Shown here: piece after piece, positions 41,848 through 52,189 of the stretch
Numbering within the stretch: the first letter of the stretch is position 1
How the letters are laid out: each line of letters begins with the position of its first letter
Assembly (NCBI GenBank): GCA_934525595.1
Contig: CAKSZJ010000003.1
Span: 62,001-126,000, forward strand
Direction: 5' to 3'
DNA: 64,000 bases
Origin: an uncultured Chiayiivirga sp.
Lineage (GTDB): Bacteria > Pseudomonadota > Gammaproteobacteria > Xanthomonadales > Xanthomonadaceae
Translations under genes and position numbers: made by a program
The notes under the pieces: model-generated
Databases searched by the model: none
What the model was told of the DNA's origin: nothing
What the model saw: the letters and a program-made list of their open reading frames with translations, nothing else

Positions 41848-42405
41848 ATGGCGTTTTCTTCTGCCGCCCCATTCGACGTCCTGTCCGACTACGAGCGGCG
41901 CAGCCTGACCCATGTGGCAGGCATTCCCGACCAGATCGATGCGCCCGGCCTGTGGCGCGGCATCGCGTTCCGTCTTGGATCGAGGCGGCTGGCCGCGAGC
42001 TTCTCGGAAGTCGTTGAAATCATCTCGGTGCCGCCGCTCACGCCGGTGCCCGGCGCCGATGGCTGGCTGCTGGGCGTGGCCAATCTGCGCAGCTCGCTGC
42101 TGCCCATCGTCGACCTCAAGCAGTATCTTGAAGGCGAGCGCACGGTGCAGCACGCCGGCACGCGCGCGCTGGTGGTGCGGCAGAGTGGCGGCAACGTCGC
42201 GGTGCTGATCGACGAGCTGCTCGGGCAGCGAAACTTCAACGAAGGCCAGATCGTGGCCGTGGAGGGCGTGGAGGGGAGTCGTTACGCGCCCTTCGTGCAG
42301 CGCGCCTATCTCGTGGGCGACACGGTCTGGGGGGTGTTCGACATGGCGCGATTGACGCGTACGCCGGAATTCAGACAAGCCGCCGCCGCACAGGGTGGTA
42401 TGTAA
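41848..42405 (+). CDS. pilI: CheW-like adaptor PilI
   Basis: 185 residues with the CheW-like domain and the PilI start pattern ([20 protein letters not shown]). Core motifs: [50 protein letters not shown]. It links the receptor PilJ to the kinase ChpA. GGGGAGG lies eight bases before the ATG. A TGA codon of the preceding short frame ends three bases upstream. Confidence 0.95.
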   Translation: MAFSSAAPFDVLSDYERRSLTHVAGIPDQIDAPGLWRGIAFRLGSRRLAASFSEVVEIISVPPLTPVPGADGWLLGVANLRSSLLPIVDLKQYLEGERTVQHAGTRALVVRQSGGNVAVLIDELLGQRNFNEGQIVAVEGVEGSRYAPFVQRAYLVGDTVWGVFDMARLTRTPEFRQAAAAQGGM

Positions 42406-42430
42406 CGCATTTCAGGGTGAGGTTCTTGCG

Positions 42431-44461
42431 ATGAGCACATTGGGCGCCGGTACCGGCAAAGAACGCAGCGGGATGATCAACTTCTGGATCTTCCTGCTGG
42501 TAATCGCACTGCTGGCGCTGATCGCCAACGCCGTGCTCTCGACCAAGTATGCGGCCGAGGAGGGCCAGGCCCGCGACCTGGTGGCCGATGTGCGAGTCCT
42601 GTCGCAGCAGATCGCAAAAGCCGCGCAGGACGCCGCATCCGGTGGCGTGGACGCCTTCGACGAACTCGAAAGCACGCGGGTCGCGATCCAGGCCAACCTC
42701 GATGCCCTCAACAAGGGCGGCCAGGACAATCCGGCCTATGCCGGCGACAAGGTCGTAGGCGTGCCGCTGCAGCGCGTCACCGAAACCTGGGGGCCGATGA
42801 ACGACGCGGCGCGGCGCATCCTCGACAGCCGCGAGCTGGTGCTCGGCCTGACCGAGACCGCCGACCGCTTCGCCAACGCCGTGCCGCTGATCCAGGCGGA
42901 AATGGACGAGGTGGTGCGCGCCATGGGCGAGGCAGGGAACGCGAGCTTCGCCCAGCTCTCGACCGCCATCCGCCAGATCGTGCTGGCCGACCGCATGCTC
43001 CGCCACGTGACCCAGATTCGTCAGGGTGGTGCCGCGGCCACGTCGGCGGCTGATCGGTTCTCGCGCGACGCCACGCTCTTCAGCCAGGTGCTCGGCGGCC
43101 TTCAGAACGGACTGCCCGAACAGAACATCCGCCGCATCGACAGCCCGGCGGCGCGCCAGTCGCTGTCCCGCGTCGCAACGCTCTATTCCGATCTTGAGCA
43201 GAACGTCGATGCCATCCTCGATGCGTCGACCGAACTGTTCGAGGTGAAGAACGCGGCCGACGAAATTTCCCAGGCGTCGGCCCAGCTGCTGGGCGGTGCG
43301 GAAAACCTCACCCAGGCCTTCGTGAACCTGCCCTCCAGCCGCGCGTTCCCGAGCGTGTGGATCGGTATCGCTGCAGGCGCGGCCGCCATCATCGCCATCC
43401 TCGGCCTGCTGTTCACCCTGTACCGCGACCAGGTCAAGCGCTTCCGCGTCACCCAGGAACTGAACCAGCGCAACCAGGAGGCCATCCTGCGCCTGCTGGA
43501 CGAAATGGGTTCGCTGGCCGAAGGCGACCTGACCGTTCGCGCGACGGTGACCGAGGACATCACCGGCGCGATCGCGGACTCGATCAACTTCGCCGTTGAA
43601 GCGCTGCGTTCGCTCGTTACCACGATTAACGAAACCGCCGTGCAGGTGGCTGCCGCCGCACAGGAAACCCAGGCCACCGCGATGCATCTGGCCGAAGCGG
43701 CCGAGCACCAGGCCCAGCAGATCACCTCGGCCTCGGCCGCGATCAACGAGATTGCGGTCTCGATCGACGAAGTGTCCAAGAACTCGGCCGAATCCGCCGA
43801 CGTGGCGCAGCGCTCGGTGCAGATTGCCGCCAAGGGCGCCGAAGTCGTGCGCCAGACGATTCAGGGCATGGACTCGATTCGCGACCAGATTCAGGAAACT
43901 TCCAAGCGAATCAAGCGTCTGGGTGAAAGCTCGCAGGAAATCGGTTCGATCGTGGAACTGATCAACGACATTGCCGAGCAGACCAACATCCTGGCACTGA
44001 ACGCCGCCATTCAGGCTGCTTCGGCCGGTGAGGCGGGCCGCGGGTTCGCGGTGGTGGCCGACGAAGTGCAGCGACTGGCGGAACGCTCCGCGAATGCGAC
44101 CAAGCGAATCGAAACGCTGGTGCAGACGATTCAGGCCGATACCAACGAAGCGGTGTCCTCGATGGAACAGACCACCGCCGAAGTGGTGGCCGGTGCGCGA
44201 CTGGCCGAGGACGCGGGCCTGGCGCTGGGCGAGATCGAAAAGGTGTCCAACGACCTCGCCGACCTGATTCAGAACATCTCCGAGGCGGCGCGCCAGCAGT
44301 CGGCTGCCGCAACCAACATCTCGGCCACGATGAACGTGATTCAGGAAATCACCACGCAGACCTCGGTTGGCGCGAGCCAGACGGCCGAGTCGATCGGAAA
44401 CCTCGCCCAGCTGGCTGCCGACCTGCGTCGTTCGGTCGCCGACTTCAAGCTGCCGGGCTGA
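42431..44461 (+). CDS. pilJ: Methyl-accepting chemoreceptor PilJ
   Basis: 676 residues. N-terminal helix at about 16-38, a periplasmic PilJ sensory region to about 308 (two similar halves), a second helix at about 309-331, HAMP at about 332-385, and a cytoplasmic signalling rod with hairpin tip [20 protein letters not shown] near 510-530. No NWETF-type C-terminal tether is present. It senses surface contact or pilus tension in Pseudomonas and signals through PilI to ChpA. PilK and ChpB encoded downstream would methylate and demethylate it. Confidence 0.96.
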   Translation: MSTLGAGTGKERSGMINFWIFLLVIALLALIANAVLSTKYAAEEGQARDLVADVRVLSQQIAKAAQDAASGGVDAFDELESTRVAIQANLDALNKGGQDNPAYAGDKVVGVPLQRVTETWGPMNDAARRILDSRELVLGLTETADRFANAVPLIQAEMDEVVRAMGEAGNASFAQLSTAIRQIVLADRMLRHVTQIRQGGAAATSAADRFSRDATLFSQVLGGLQNGLPEQNIRRIDSPAARQSLSRVATLYSDLEQNVDAILDASTELFEVKNAADEISQASAQLLGGAENLTQAFVNLPSSRAFPSVWIGIAAGAAAIIAILGLLFTLYRDQVKRFRVTQELNQRNQEAILRLLDEMGSLAEGDLTVRATVTEDITGAIADSINFAVEALRSLVTTINETAVQVAAAAQETQATAMHLAEAAEHQAQQITSASAAINEIAVSIDEVSKNSAESADVAQRSVQIAAKGAEVVRQTIQGMDSIRDQIQETSKRIKRLGESSQEIGSIVELINDIAEQTNILALNAAIQAASAGEAGRGFAVVADEVQRLAERSANATKRIETLVQTIQADTNEAVSSMEQTTAEVVAGARLAEDAGLALGEIEKVSNDLADLIQNISEAARQQSAAATNISATMNVIQEITTQTSVGASQTAESIGNLAQLAADLRRSVADFKLPG

Positions 44462-44489
44462 GGCGCGGGCGGACAGGGGCTGCGACGGA

Positions 44490-45374
44490 ATGGCTACGGT
44501 AGCCACATCGGCATCGGCACTTGGCATGCGTCCTCTGGACGATGCCGAGTTCGACCGCTGGGTGCGCCTCCTGGAGACGCGGACCGGCGTCATCGTGCCG
44601 CCCGAGCGAAAGCCGTTCCTGGAAACCGGCCTGCGTCGCCGCATGCGCGAGACCGGTCATACCGGCTTCCAGACCTATTACGACGACCTGGTAAGAGACG
44701 CGCGCGGGGCGGTCGAATGGGCCTCGCTGGTGGATCACCTCACCGTCCATGAGACGCATTTCTTCCGCCATCCCCCGTCGCTGGCGCTGATCGCCGAGCA
44801 GTGGCTGCCGCGCTGGCTGGATACGGCAGGCGCGGACGCCTCGCTGCACGCGCTTTCGATCGGATGTTCCACCGGCGAGGAAGCCTTCTCGCTCGCCATG
44901 CTGCTGGACGCCCAGCTGTCGCGATCCGCGCCCGAGCGGCGCTTCGGCGTCACCGCCACCGATGTCAGTCAGGCCGCACTGGCGGTGGCGCGGGCCGGCG
45001 AGTATCCGATGCGCCGGCTCAGTGAAATTCCGGCCGCCTACCGGGCACAGGTCGAGACGCTTGAAGACGGCGAGAGCTTCCGCATCGTCGACCGCCTGCG
45101 CAAGCGCGTCGGATTCGCCTGCGTCAACCTGCTGCACGCGTCGCGCGCGCCGCTGCGCAAGCTGGACATCATCTACTGCCAGAACGTGCTGATCTATTTC
45201 GCACGCGAACGCCGGGGCGAGATGCTCGATGCCCTGGTGGATCTGCTCCAACCCAACGGCCTTCTGCTGCTCGGCCCGGGCGAAGCGCCCGGCTGGAGCC
45301 ACCCGCAGATGCGCCGGACCGGCGGGCCGCAGACTCTGGCTTACCTCAGAAATACGAAAGAGACCCTGGCATGA
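44490..45374 (+). CDS. pilK: CheR-type methyltransferase PilK
   Basis: 294 residues. CheR N-terminal helical domain, then the SAM-binding domain: HETHFFRHP, LSIGCSTGEEAFSLAML, TDVSQAALAVARAG, and IIYCQNVLIYFARERR. It should methylate PilJ glutamates. The ATG at 44490 follows pilJ by 28 bases; the stop overlaps the chpA ATG by four bases (ATGA). Confidence 0.93.
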   Translation: MATVATSASALGMRPLDDAEFDRWVRLLETRTGVIVPPERKPFLETGLRRRMRETGHTGFQTYYDDLVRDARGAVEWASLVDHLTVHETHFFRHPPSLALIAEQWLPRWLDTAGADASLHALSIGCSTGEEAFSLAMLLDAQLSRSAPERRFGVTATDVSQAALAVARAGEYPMRRLSEIPAAYRAQVETLEDGESFRIVDRLRKRVGFACVNLLHASRAPLRKLDIIYCQNVLIYFARERRGEMLDALVDLLQPNGLLLLGPGEAPGWSHPQMRRTGGPQTLAYLRNTKETLA

Positions 45375-48300
45375 GGCCGCAAGACGACATCGACTTCACT
45401 ACGCTGGCCTGGGTCAAGGGAGAACTCGACGAGACCCTGAAGCAGGCCCGACAAGCCCTCGAGGCCTACGTCGAGGATCCGTCCGACGTCAGCCAGATGC
45501 GCTTCTGCGCCACCTACCTGCACCAGGTGCAAGGCACCCTGCGCATGGTCGAGCTTTACGGCGCGGCCATGGTCACCGAGGAGATGGAGCATCTGGCCGG
45601 CGCACTGCTGGACGGGCAGATCGCGGATCGCGACGAAGCCTACAGCGTGCTCATACGCGGCATCATGCAGCTGCCCGACTATCTCGAGCGCCTGCAGACC
45701 GGTCACAAGGACATCCCGATCGTCCTCTTGCCGCTGCTCAACGATCTGCGCACCGCGCGGGGCGAGAAGGGGCTGTCGGAGATTGCGCTGTTCACGCCCA
45801 ACCTGGGGCGTGAGCTTCCGACCAGCGCGCGAGGGCCGGTGCAGCCGCTTCCCGAAGCCGAGCTGCGCGCGAAGGCCGAGCCGCTGCGCGCCCAGTTCCA
45901 GCTGGCGCTGCTCAAGTGGTTCCGTGGCGATGACGTGGACGGCAACCTGGCGCGGCTGACCGATACCCTGGACCTGCTCATCGCGCAAACCTCCGAGCTC
46001 GAGGCGCGCCGCCTGTTCTGGGTGGCGGCCGGCGTGCTGGAGGCGCTGCGTGCCAAGGCGTTCGAGCCCAGCCTGCAGCTCAAGCAGACCATCGGCAAGG
46101 TGGAGCGCGAGATCAAGCGCCTGGCCGATTCGAGCGAGCGCAGCTTCCGTACCGATCCGCCCCATGAGCTGACCCGCAACCTGCTGTACTTCGTGGCCCA
46201 CGCGCCGACCCAGCATGGCCGGATCGGCGAGATGCGCGAGGTCTTCGGCCTCGAGGCGCTGCTGCCCAGCGATGAGGAAGTCGAACACGCGCGCGGCAGC
46301 CTGTCCGGACACAACCGTTCACTGCTCGATACGGTGGCCGGGGCGATCAAGGATGACCTGCTGCGGGTCAAGGACGCGCTGGACCTCCACCTGCGGAATC
46401 CCGAGGCGGAGGCCGCCGGGCTGTCGAGCCAGGTCGATGTGCTGGAGCGGGTTTCCGACACCCTTGGCATGCTTGGTCTGGGCGTGGCGCGGCGCGTGGT
46501 GCAGGAGCAGCGCGATGCCGTGCGCGCGGTCATCGATGGGTCGCGCACCGCCGACGAATCCACCCTGCTCGACATCGCGGGCGCGCTGCTCTACGTCGAG
46601 GCGTCGCTGGACGACCAGGTCCAGCATCTCGGAGGCGTGCCTTCGGGCGAGGCCACGACTGGCGCGAGGCAGCTTCCGGCGGTCGAGACGCGTCGCGTGA
46701 TGCAGGCGCTGGTGAAGGAGGCACAGGTCAACTTCACCCGCGCCAAGGAATGCTTCGTTGCCTATATCGAGTCCAGCTGGGACGCCACCCAGCTGGAGGC
46801 CGCTCCGGAACTGCTCAGCCAGGTCGCAAGCGTACTGCGGATCGTCGAACTGCTGGAGCCGGCCGGCTATCTCGATGCCGTTGCCCGATTCACCCGTCGC
46901 GAGCTGCTCGAGAAACGGCTCGTGCCCGACGTTGCGCAGATGGAAACGCTCGCCGACGCGCTGGCCAGCCTCGAGTATTACCTCGAAGCCCAGGCAGAGC
47001 AGCGCCCCGGCCGCGACCGCATCCTGCTGACCGCCCTCGGCAGCCTGGAAAAATTGGGCTACTGGCCGATCCCGGCCGCTGCCGCCCCTGCGATTCCGGA
47101 GGCCATGGCGCAGCCCGTCGACGACGCTGTTGCGATCGCGCCGGCGGCCTTCGAGCAGGCGCCACAGGCGGCTTCCTCGGAAGCGCCTGAAGCTGCGGAC
47201 GTCGATGCGGCGGAGGCGCGTGTCGATGGCTTCGCGCTGGACGAGGCTGTCGCGCTGCAGGGCGAAACCGAAGTTCCGGTGCCGGACGCTGCGTTGGTCG
47301 ATGCCGTTGCCCCGGAGGGCGTGGCCGCATCGCTTCAGAGCGAAGTGCCCCAGGTCGAGCCCGACCCCGTTGCCGCGCAGACGCCGGCACAGAGTGTTCA
47401 CGAGTCCGAACCCGAGAGCGGAGCCATCACCGGCGGCTTCGAGGCGACCTCGGAGGAAATCGACGAGGAAATTCGTGAGGTTTTCGTCGAGGAAGTGGAA
47501 GAGGAGATCGAAAACCTCGCCCAGCTGCTGCCGCTCTGGACCCAGGCCCCTGGCGAACTCGATCAGCTCAAGTCGATCCGGCGCGTATTCCACACCCTCA
47601 AGGGCAGCGGGCGCCTGGTCGGCGCGGTGACCCTGGGCGAGTTCGCGTGGAAGATCGAGAACATGCTCAACCGCGTGCTCGATCACACCATATCCCCGAC
47701 CCCGGCAGTCACCGGCCTGGTCGAGAGCGCGTTTGGCGTGCTGCCCGAGATTCACGCCGCCCTGCGCGGCGAGCGCAGCGTTCGCACCGATCTGGAGGCG
47801 ATCAAGTCCGTGGCTGACCGGCTCGCCGCCGGTGAACAGGCCTATTACGTTCCGGCTCCCGCCGAGCTGCCGGACGCTGAGGTGTCTGGTCCCGAGGGCG
47901 CGGCTGCAGATGTCGAGCATGTGCCGCAGCTCGACGAGACGGACGCCGCCGAAATCGCCTTCGACATCACGCCGGATGCGGGTGAATCCCTGGACGAGGC
48001 CGCCTTCGTGGCGGCGTCGACCGATCGTGCCGACGTGGCCGAGGCCGATCCGCAGGACGAGCGCATCGAAGTCGCTGCCATCGATCCGGTGCTGTTCGAA
48101 ATCCTCAAGCCCGAGGTCTCGGGCCACCTCGACACGATCGAGGCCTGGCTGGCGGAGCCGCAGCAATCGCTCGACGAGGCCGTGGTGCGCGCCGTGCACA
48201 CCATGAATGGCGCGTTCGCGATGACCGAGCTGCCCCTGGTGACCGAAATCACCTCGCCGCTCGAGCACTACCTCAAGCGTGCGCTTGCCCATGGCCTGGC

Positions 48301-51300
48301 GCCGTCCGAACAGGGACGCGCGGTGCTCATGGACTCGACCACTGCGCTGCGCCGGGTGCTGGTGGAGCTGGAAGGCCAGCCGCCGCGGCTGACCCCCCTG
48401 CACGAAATCGCCGCGCGACTCTGTGCCGAGCGCGATCTCCTGCCCGATACGCCGAGCCCGTTCAGCCTGCTGCCGACGCACGAGGACAGCGGTTTCGACG
48501 TGCCCGAGCTGAGCAGCGCGGTGTCGCTCGAACCCTGGGCGCAGTTTGCGCTTGACGGGGGTGCCGCGCCGGCCGCGGACGAAACGGCGTTCGCGGATGC
48601 TCGGGGCGAGGCAAGCGAGGCGCTGACCGACGCCTTCGACCAGGCGCTGGGCTTCGACGAACCTGAACTCACCGGTGCGGTCAGCATTCCGCTGGCCGAA
48701 GAGTCTTTCCAGTCGGACCTGCCGACCGAGGCCTCCGCCGACGAGCTGCCACAGGCCCGGAGCGACGAGGACGAGGCGAGCGACGCGTTCGAGGCGCCCA
48801 CTGCACAGGTTTACGAGTCGCACCTGCAGTCCGGTGCGCAGGCTGCCGACGCGTCGGTGGCCGGCGACGACGTCGAGTGGGGCGAACTGATCGAAATGCT
48901 GCCGGACGCGCAGGCGGACGCAGATGCCGGCGCGAATCTGGATGTCATCGAGCTGGAGTTTGCCGAGCTGGAAGCGTCCGCATCCGACGATATGACGCTG
49001 CCGGACGAGGCGCCGGAGCCCGGTGAGGAGGCCGAACCTGCGCTCGCGGGCGCGGCGGAGTCCGGTGCGCAGGTTGAAAACGACGTGGACGACCTGATTC
49101 GCCAGTGGCTGGCCGATGAGGCGGCTGCGCAGATGCCTTCCGACGCGGATGCGTCTGGCATGGACGTCGAGCCGATCGGATGGGTGCCGGCCGAAACCGG
49201 CGATCCCGAGCGCACGGGGATCGTTTCCGCGGACGCCTTCTTCGATGAACTGGGCGAAGGCGACGTCGTGCCCGAAACGTCTCCGAGTGCCGACGACGGC
49301 GTGCACATCGTGTTGCCGGACGCGCGGAGCGAGGACGCGGAGTATCCGGTCGGGATGCTCGACGAAGACGCAGTTGCGTTCTTCGAGCCTGCGGAAGGCG
49401 TGGAAGACGGCGTGGAGTCCGATCTCGCTACCGAGGCCGACGAGGATCTTCCGGAGCATTCCGCGCACGGCGAATCGGGCGAGGCTGGGGATGTCGAGCC
49501 GACCGTGATCGACGCCGTCGCCATGGCGCAGGAGCTGGAAGACGCCGCTGCCGGGATCCTGTTCGACGCGCCGATCCAGGACGGCGAGTTCGATGACGAT
49601 CACGCCGGCGTGCTCGAGGCCGCGGCGCCGGAAATCCCGCAGGTACGCGAGGACGCAGCCTCGGACGTCGACCCGAAACAGGCCCTGCTGGCCGCCTGGT
49701 TCATCGACGGCCTCGACGCCGCAGACCCGGATCCGGACCAGCCGCTGCGCCTGGCCGACATGGACGAGGAACTGCTCGACATCTTCGGTGAGGAAGCCGC
49801 CGACATCCTCGACCACTCGGACGGACTGATGGCGCGCCTGCGCGAAACGCCGACCGACCAGGAGCTCGTGGTTGCCCTGCAGCGTGACCTGCATACCCTC
49901 AAGGGCGGCGCCCGCATGGCCGGGCTGTACGCCATCGGCGATCTCGGGCACGTCATGGAAAGCCTGCTGGAGATCGTGGCCGAAGGAAAGCGCGCGCTGC
50001 CGCCTCATGGCCTCGACGTGCTCGAGCTTGCCTTCGATCGCCTCAACCGCATGACCGCCCGCGTTGCATCGCGACAGGCCACCGCCTCGCCGGTGCTCCT
50101 GATCCAGCGCGTCGACATGCTGGCGCGCGGCGAGGAGCCGGAACTGGCCTTTCCGGGCGAGATCCAGGAGGGCGCGGAGCTCGCGGCGGCACTGGACGCG
50201 AGCGCTGCGACGCTCGGGGTTCCGGCCGATGCTGCCGTCGTGGCCGATGCCGAAGCGCCGGTTGCCGTGCCGGAATGGACGGCCGAGGACGGTGCGTCCG
50301 CGGTCGAACTGGCGCCCACCGCGCTGGACGACGAGGACATCGGCGTGCGTGCGCCGCAGGAGCAGATCCGCATCCGCGCCGACCTGCTGGATCGCCTGGT
50401 CAACTATGCCGGTGAGGTCGCGATCTACCGCGCCCGACTGGAGCAGCAGCTGGGCCTGTTCCGCGCCAACCTGGCGGAAATGGAGCAGACCAACGAGCGT
50501 CTGCGCGGCCAGCTGCGCAAGCTCGAGATCGAAACCGAGGCACAGATCGTCGCGCGCTATCAGCGCGAGGCCGAGGCGGGTGGCAAGGAAGCCTTCGATC
50601 CGCTGGAACTCGACCGCTTCTCGACCCTCCAGCAGCTCTCCCGCGCGCTGTCCGAGTCGGCTGCCGACCTGGTCAACCTCCAGGGCACGCTGGAAGACCA
50701 CACCCGCCAGTACGAAACCCTTCTGCTGCAGCAGTCGCGCGTCAGCTCGGACCTGCAGGAAGGTCTGATGCGCACCCGCATGGTGCCGTTCGATTCGCTC
50801 GTGCCGCGCATGCGCCGCATCATCCGTCAGACCGCTTCGGAGCTGGGCAAGAAGGCGCAGCTGCGGGTCGAAGGCGCGCAGGGCGAAATGGACCGCAGCG
50901 TGCTCGATCGCATGACGGCATCCCTGGAGCACATGCTGCGCAACGGTTTGGCCCATGGTCTGGAAACTCCGGACGAGCGTCGCGCTGCAGGAAAGCCGGA
51001 GGAGGGTTCGATCCGCATTTCCGTGCTGCGTGAAGGTTCCGAAGTGGTCATCAAGGTGGCCGACGACGGGCGCGGCCTGGACCGCGACGCGATCCGCCGC
51101 AAGGCGGTCGAGCGCGGCCTGCTGGCGCCAACGGCCCCCATCACCGACCAGGCGCTGTACGCCTTCATCCTGGAATCGGGCTTTTCCACCGCATCAGCGG
51201 TCAGCAAGATCTCCGGGCGCGGCGTCGGCATGGACGTGGTGCACAGCGAAATCCGCCAGCTCGGCGGCTCGCTTGCGATCGAGTCCGAGCGGGGCAGGGG

Positions 51301-52189
51301 GACCACCTTCACGGTGCGCCTGCCCTTCACCCTCGCGGTGACGCAGGCGGTATTCGTGCAGCAGGGGGAAACCTCCTTCGCCGTGCCGATCGCTTCGGTG
51401 CAGGGCGTGGCGCGCATCGACCGCAGCGAGCTGGATGCGCAGCTGGCCACCGGCACTCCTAGCTTCGTCTACGCTGGCGAGGACTACGTCATCCATGACC
51501 TGGGTCGCCTGCTTGGACAGGCCTCGGTGCGTGCGGAGGGCAGCCTGCAGGTGCCTCTGCTGCTGGCGCGCTCTGGCGATCAGCGCGCCGCGATCTGCGT
51601 CGACCACGTCATCGGCAGCCGCGAGATCGTGGTCAAGCCGGTGGGCGCGCAGGTCAGCTCGATTCCGGGCATTTTCGGCGCGACCATCATGGGCGACGGT
51701 CGCGTCATCGTGATTCTCGACGTCGCACCGCTGGTGCGTCGCTACGCCGCCCTGCACCGTGAGGGCACTGTGGTCGAGGCCCCGCAGGTTGCTCCGGTCA
51801 GCCGCGTGCCGCTGGTCATGGTGGTGGACGATTCGATCACGATGCGCAAGGTCACAGGCCGCGTGCTGGAGCGCCACGGCTACGAGGTGCTCACCGCGAA
51901 GGATGGCGTGGACGCGATCGAAAAGCTGACCGAACGGGTGCCGGACGTGATGCTGCTCGACATCGAAATGCCGCGCATGGACGGCTACGAGCTGGCCACC
52001 CACATCCGCAACGATGTGCGCCTGCGCGGCATCCCGATCATCATGATCACCTCGCGCACCGGCGAGAAACACCGCCAGCGCGCCTTCGAGATCGGCGTCG
52101 ACCGCTACCTCGGCAAGCCCTACCAGGAGGCGGATTTGATGCGAAACGTGGACGAAATCCTGAAGGTGCATCGTGGCGATCTCGGCTGA
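45371..52189 (+). CDS. chpA: Chemosensory hybrid histidine kinase ChpA (PilL)
   Basis: 2272 residues. Phosphotransfer sites visible: His51 (HQVQGTLRMVEL), Ser483 in the matching place of a second such domain (LLSQVASVLRIVEL, an Spt-type site), His741 (HTLKGSGRLVGA), His943 (HTMNGAFAM) and His1508 (HTLKGGARMAGL). Long Asp/Glu/Ala-rich linkers fill about 555-690 and 1030-1500. Then come dimerisation (about 1660-1820), HATPase (about 1825-1975, HMLRNGLAHGLE), CheW-like (about 1990-2130) and receiver domains with Asp2197 (MLLDIEMPRMDGY). It drives PilG phosphorylation. GTG of chpB lies 17 bases inside its end. Confidence 0.96.
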   Translation: MRPQDDIDFTTLAWVKGELDETLKQARQALEAYVEDPSDVSQMRFCATYLHQVQGTLRMVELYGAAMVTEEMEHLAGALLDGQIADRDEAYSVLIRGIMQLPDYLERLQTGHKDIPIVLLPLLNDLRTARGEKGLSEIALFTPNLGRELPTSARGPVQPLPEAELRAKAEPLRAQFQLALLKWFRGDDVDGNLARLTDTLDLLIAQTSELEARRLFWVAAGVLEALRAKAFEPSLQLKQTIGKVEREIKRLADSSERSFRTDPPHELTRNLLYFVAHAPTQHGRIGEMREVFGLEALLPSDEEVEHARGSLSGHNRSLLDTVAGAIKDDLLRVKDALDLHLRNPEAEAAGLSSQVDVLERVSDTLGMLGLGVARRVVQEQRDAVRAVIDGSRTADESTLLDIAGALLYVEASLDDQVQHLGGVPSGEATTGARQLPAVETRRVMQALVKEAQVNFTRAKECFVAYIESSWDATQLEAAPELLSQVASVLRIVELLEPAGYLDAVARFTRRELLEKRLVPDVAQMETLADALASLEYYLEAQAEQRPGRDRILLTALGSLEKLGYWPIPAAAAPAIPEAMAQPVDDAVAIAPAAFEQAPQAASSEAPEAADVDAAEARVDGFALDEAVALQGETEVPVPDAALVDAVAPEGVAASLQSEVPQVEPDPVAAQTPAQSVHESEPESGAITGGFEATSEEIDEEIREVFVEEVEEEIENLAQLLPLWTQAPGELDQLKSIRRVFHTLKGSGRLVGAVTLGEFAWKIENMLNRVLDHTISPTPAVTGLVESAFGVLPEIHAALRGERSVRTDLEAIKSVADRLAAGEQAYYVPAPAELPDAEVSGPEGAAADVEHVPQLDETDAAEIAFDITPDAGESLDEAAFVAASTDRADVAEADPQDERIEVAAIDPVLFEILKPEVSGHLDTIEAWLAEPQQSLDEAVVRAVHTMNGAFAMTELPLVTEITSPLEHYLKRALAHGLAPSEQGRAVLMDSTTALRRVLVELEGQPPRLTPLHEIAARLCAERDLLPDTPSPFSLLPTHEDSGFDVPELSSAVSLEPWAQFALDGGAAPAADETAFADARGEASEALTDAFDQALGFDEPELTGAVSIPLAEESFQSDLPTEASADELPQARSDEDEASDAFEAPTAQVYESHLQSGAQAADASVAGDDVEWGELIEMLPDAQADADAGANLDVIELEFAELEASASDDMTLPDEAPEPGEEAEPALAGAAESGAQVENDVDDLIRQWLADEAAAQMPSDADASGMDVEPIGWVPAETGDPERTGIVSADAFFDELGEGDVVPETSPSADDGVHIVLPDARSEDAEYPVGMLDEDAVAFFEPAEGVEDGVESDLATEADEDLPEHSAHGESGEAGDVEPTVIDAVAMAQELEDAAAGILFDAPIQDGEFDDDHAGVLEAAAPEIPQVREDAASDVDPKQALLAAWFIDGLDAADPDPDQPLRLADMDEELLDIFGEEAADILDHSDGLMARLRETPTDQELVVALQRDLHTLKGGARMAGLYAIGDLGHVMESLLEIVAEGKRALPPHGLDVLELAFDRLNRMTARVASRQATASPVLLIQRVDMLARGEEPELAFPGEIQEGAELAAALDASAATLGVPADAAVVADAEAPVAVPEWTAEDGASAVELAPTALDDEDIGVRAPQEQIRIRADLLDRLVNYAGEVAIYRARLEQQLGLFRANLAEMEQTNERLRGQLRKLEIETEAQIVARYQREAEAGGKEAFDPLELDRFSTLQQLSRALSESAADLVNLQGTLEDHTRQYETLLLQQSRVSSDLQEGLMRTRMVPFDSLVPRMRRIIRQTASELGKKAQLRVEGAQGEMDRSVLDRMTASLEHMLRNGLAHGLETPDERRAAGKPEEGSIRISVLREGSEVVIKVADDGRGLDRDAIRRKAVERGLLAPTAPITDQALYAFILESGFSTASAVSKISGRGVGMDVVHSEIRQLGGSLAIESERGRGTTFTVRLPFTLAVTQAVFVQQGETSFAVPIASVQGVARIDRSELDAQLATGTPSFVYAGEDYVIHDLGRLLGQASVRAEGSLQVPLLLARSGDQRAAICVDHVIGSREIVVKPVGAQVSSIPGIFGATIMGDGRVIVILDVAPLVRRYAALHREGTVVEAPQVAPVSRVPLVMVVDDSITMRKVTGRVLERHGYEVLTAKDGVDAIEKLTERVPDVMLLDIEMPRMDGYELATHIRNDVRLRGIPIIMITSRTGEKHRQRAFEIGVDRYLGKPYQEADLMRNVDEILKVHRGDLG

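Noticed and set aside
46319..50956. A 1545-codon open frame antisense to chpA
   Set aside because: It is a shadow of a GC-rich, Glu/Ala-coded gene. The translation is His/Gln/Arg-rich without domains, and the plus strand has the full ChpA domain set.
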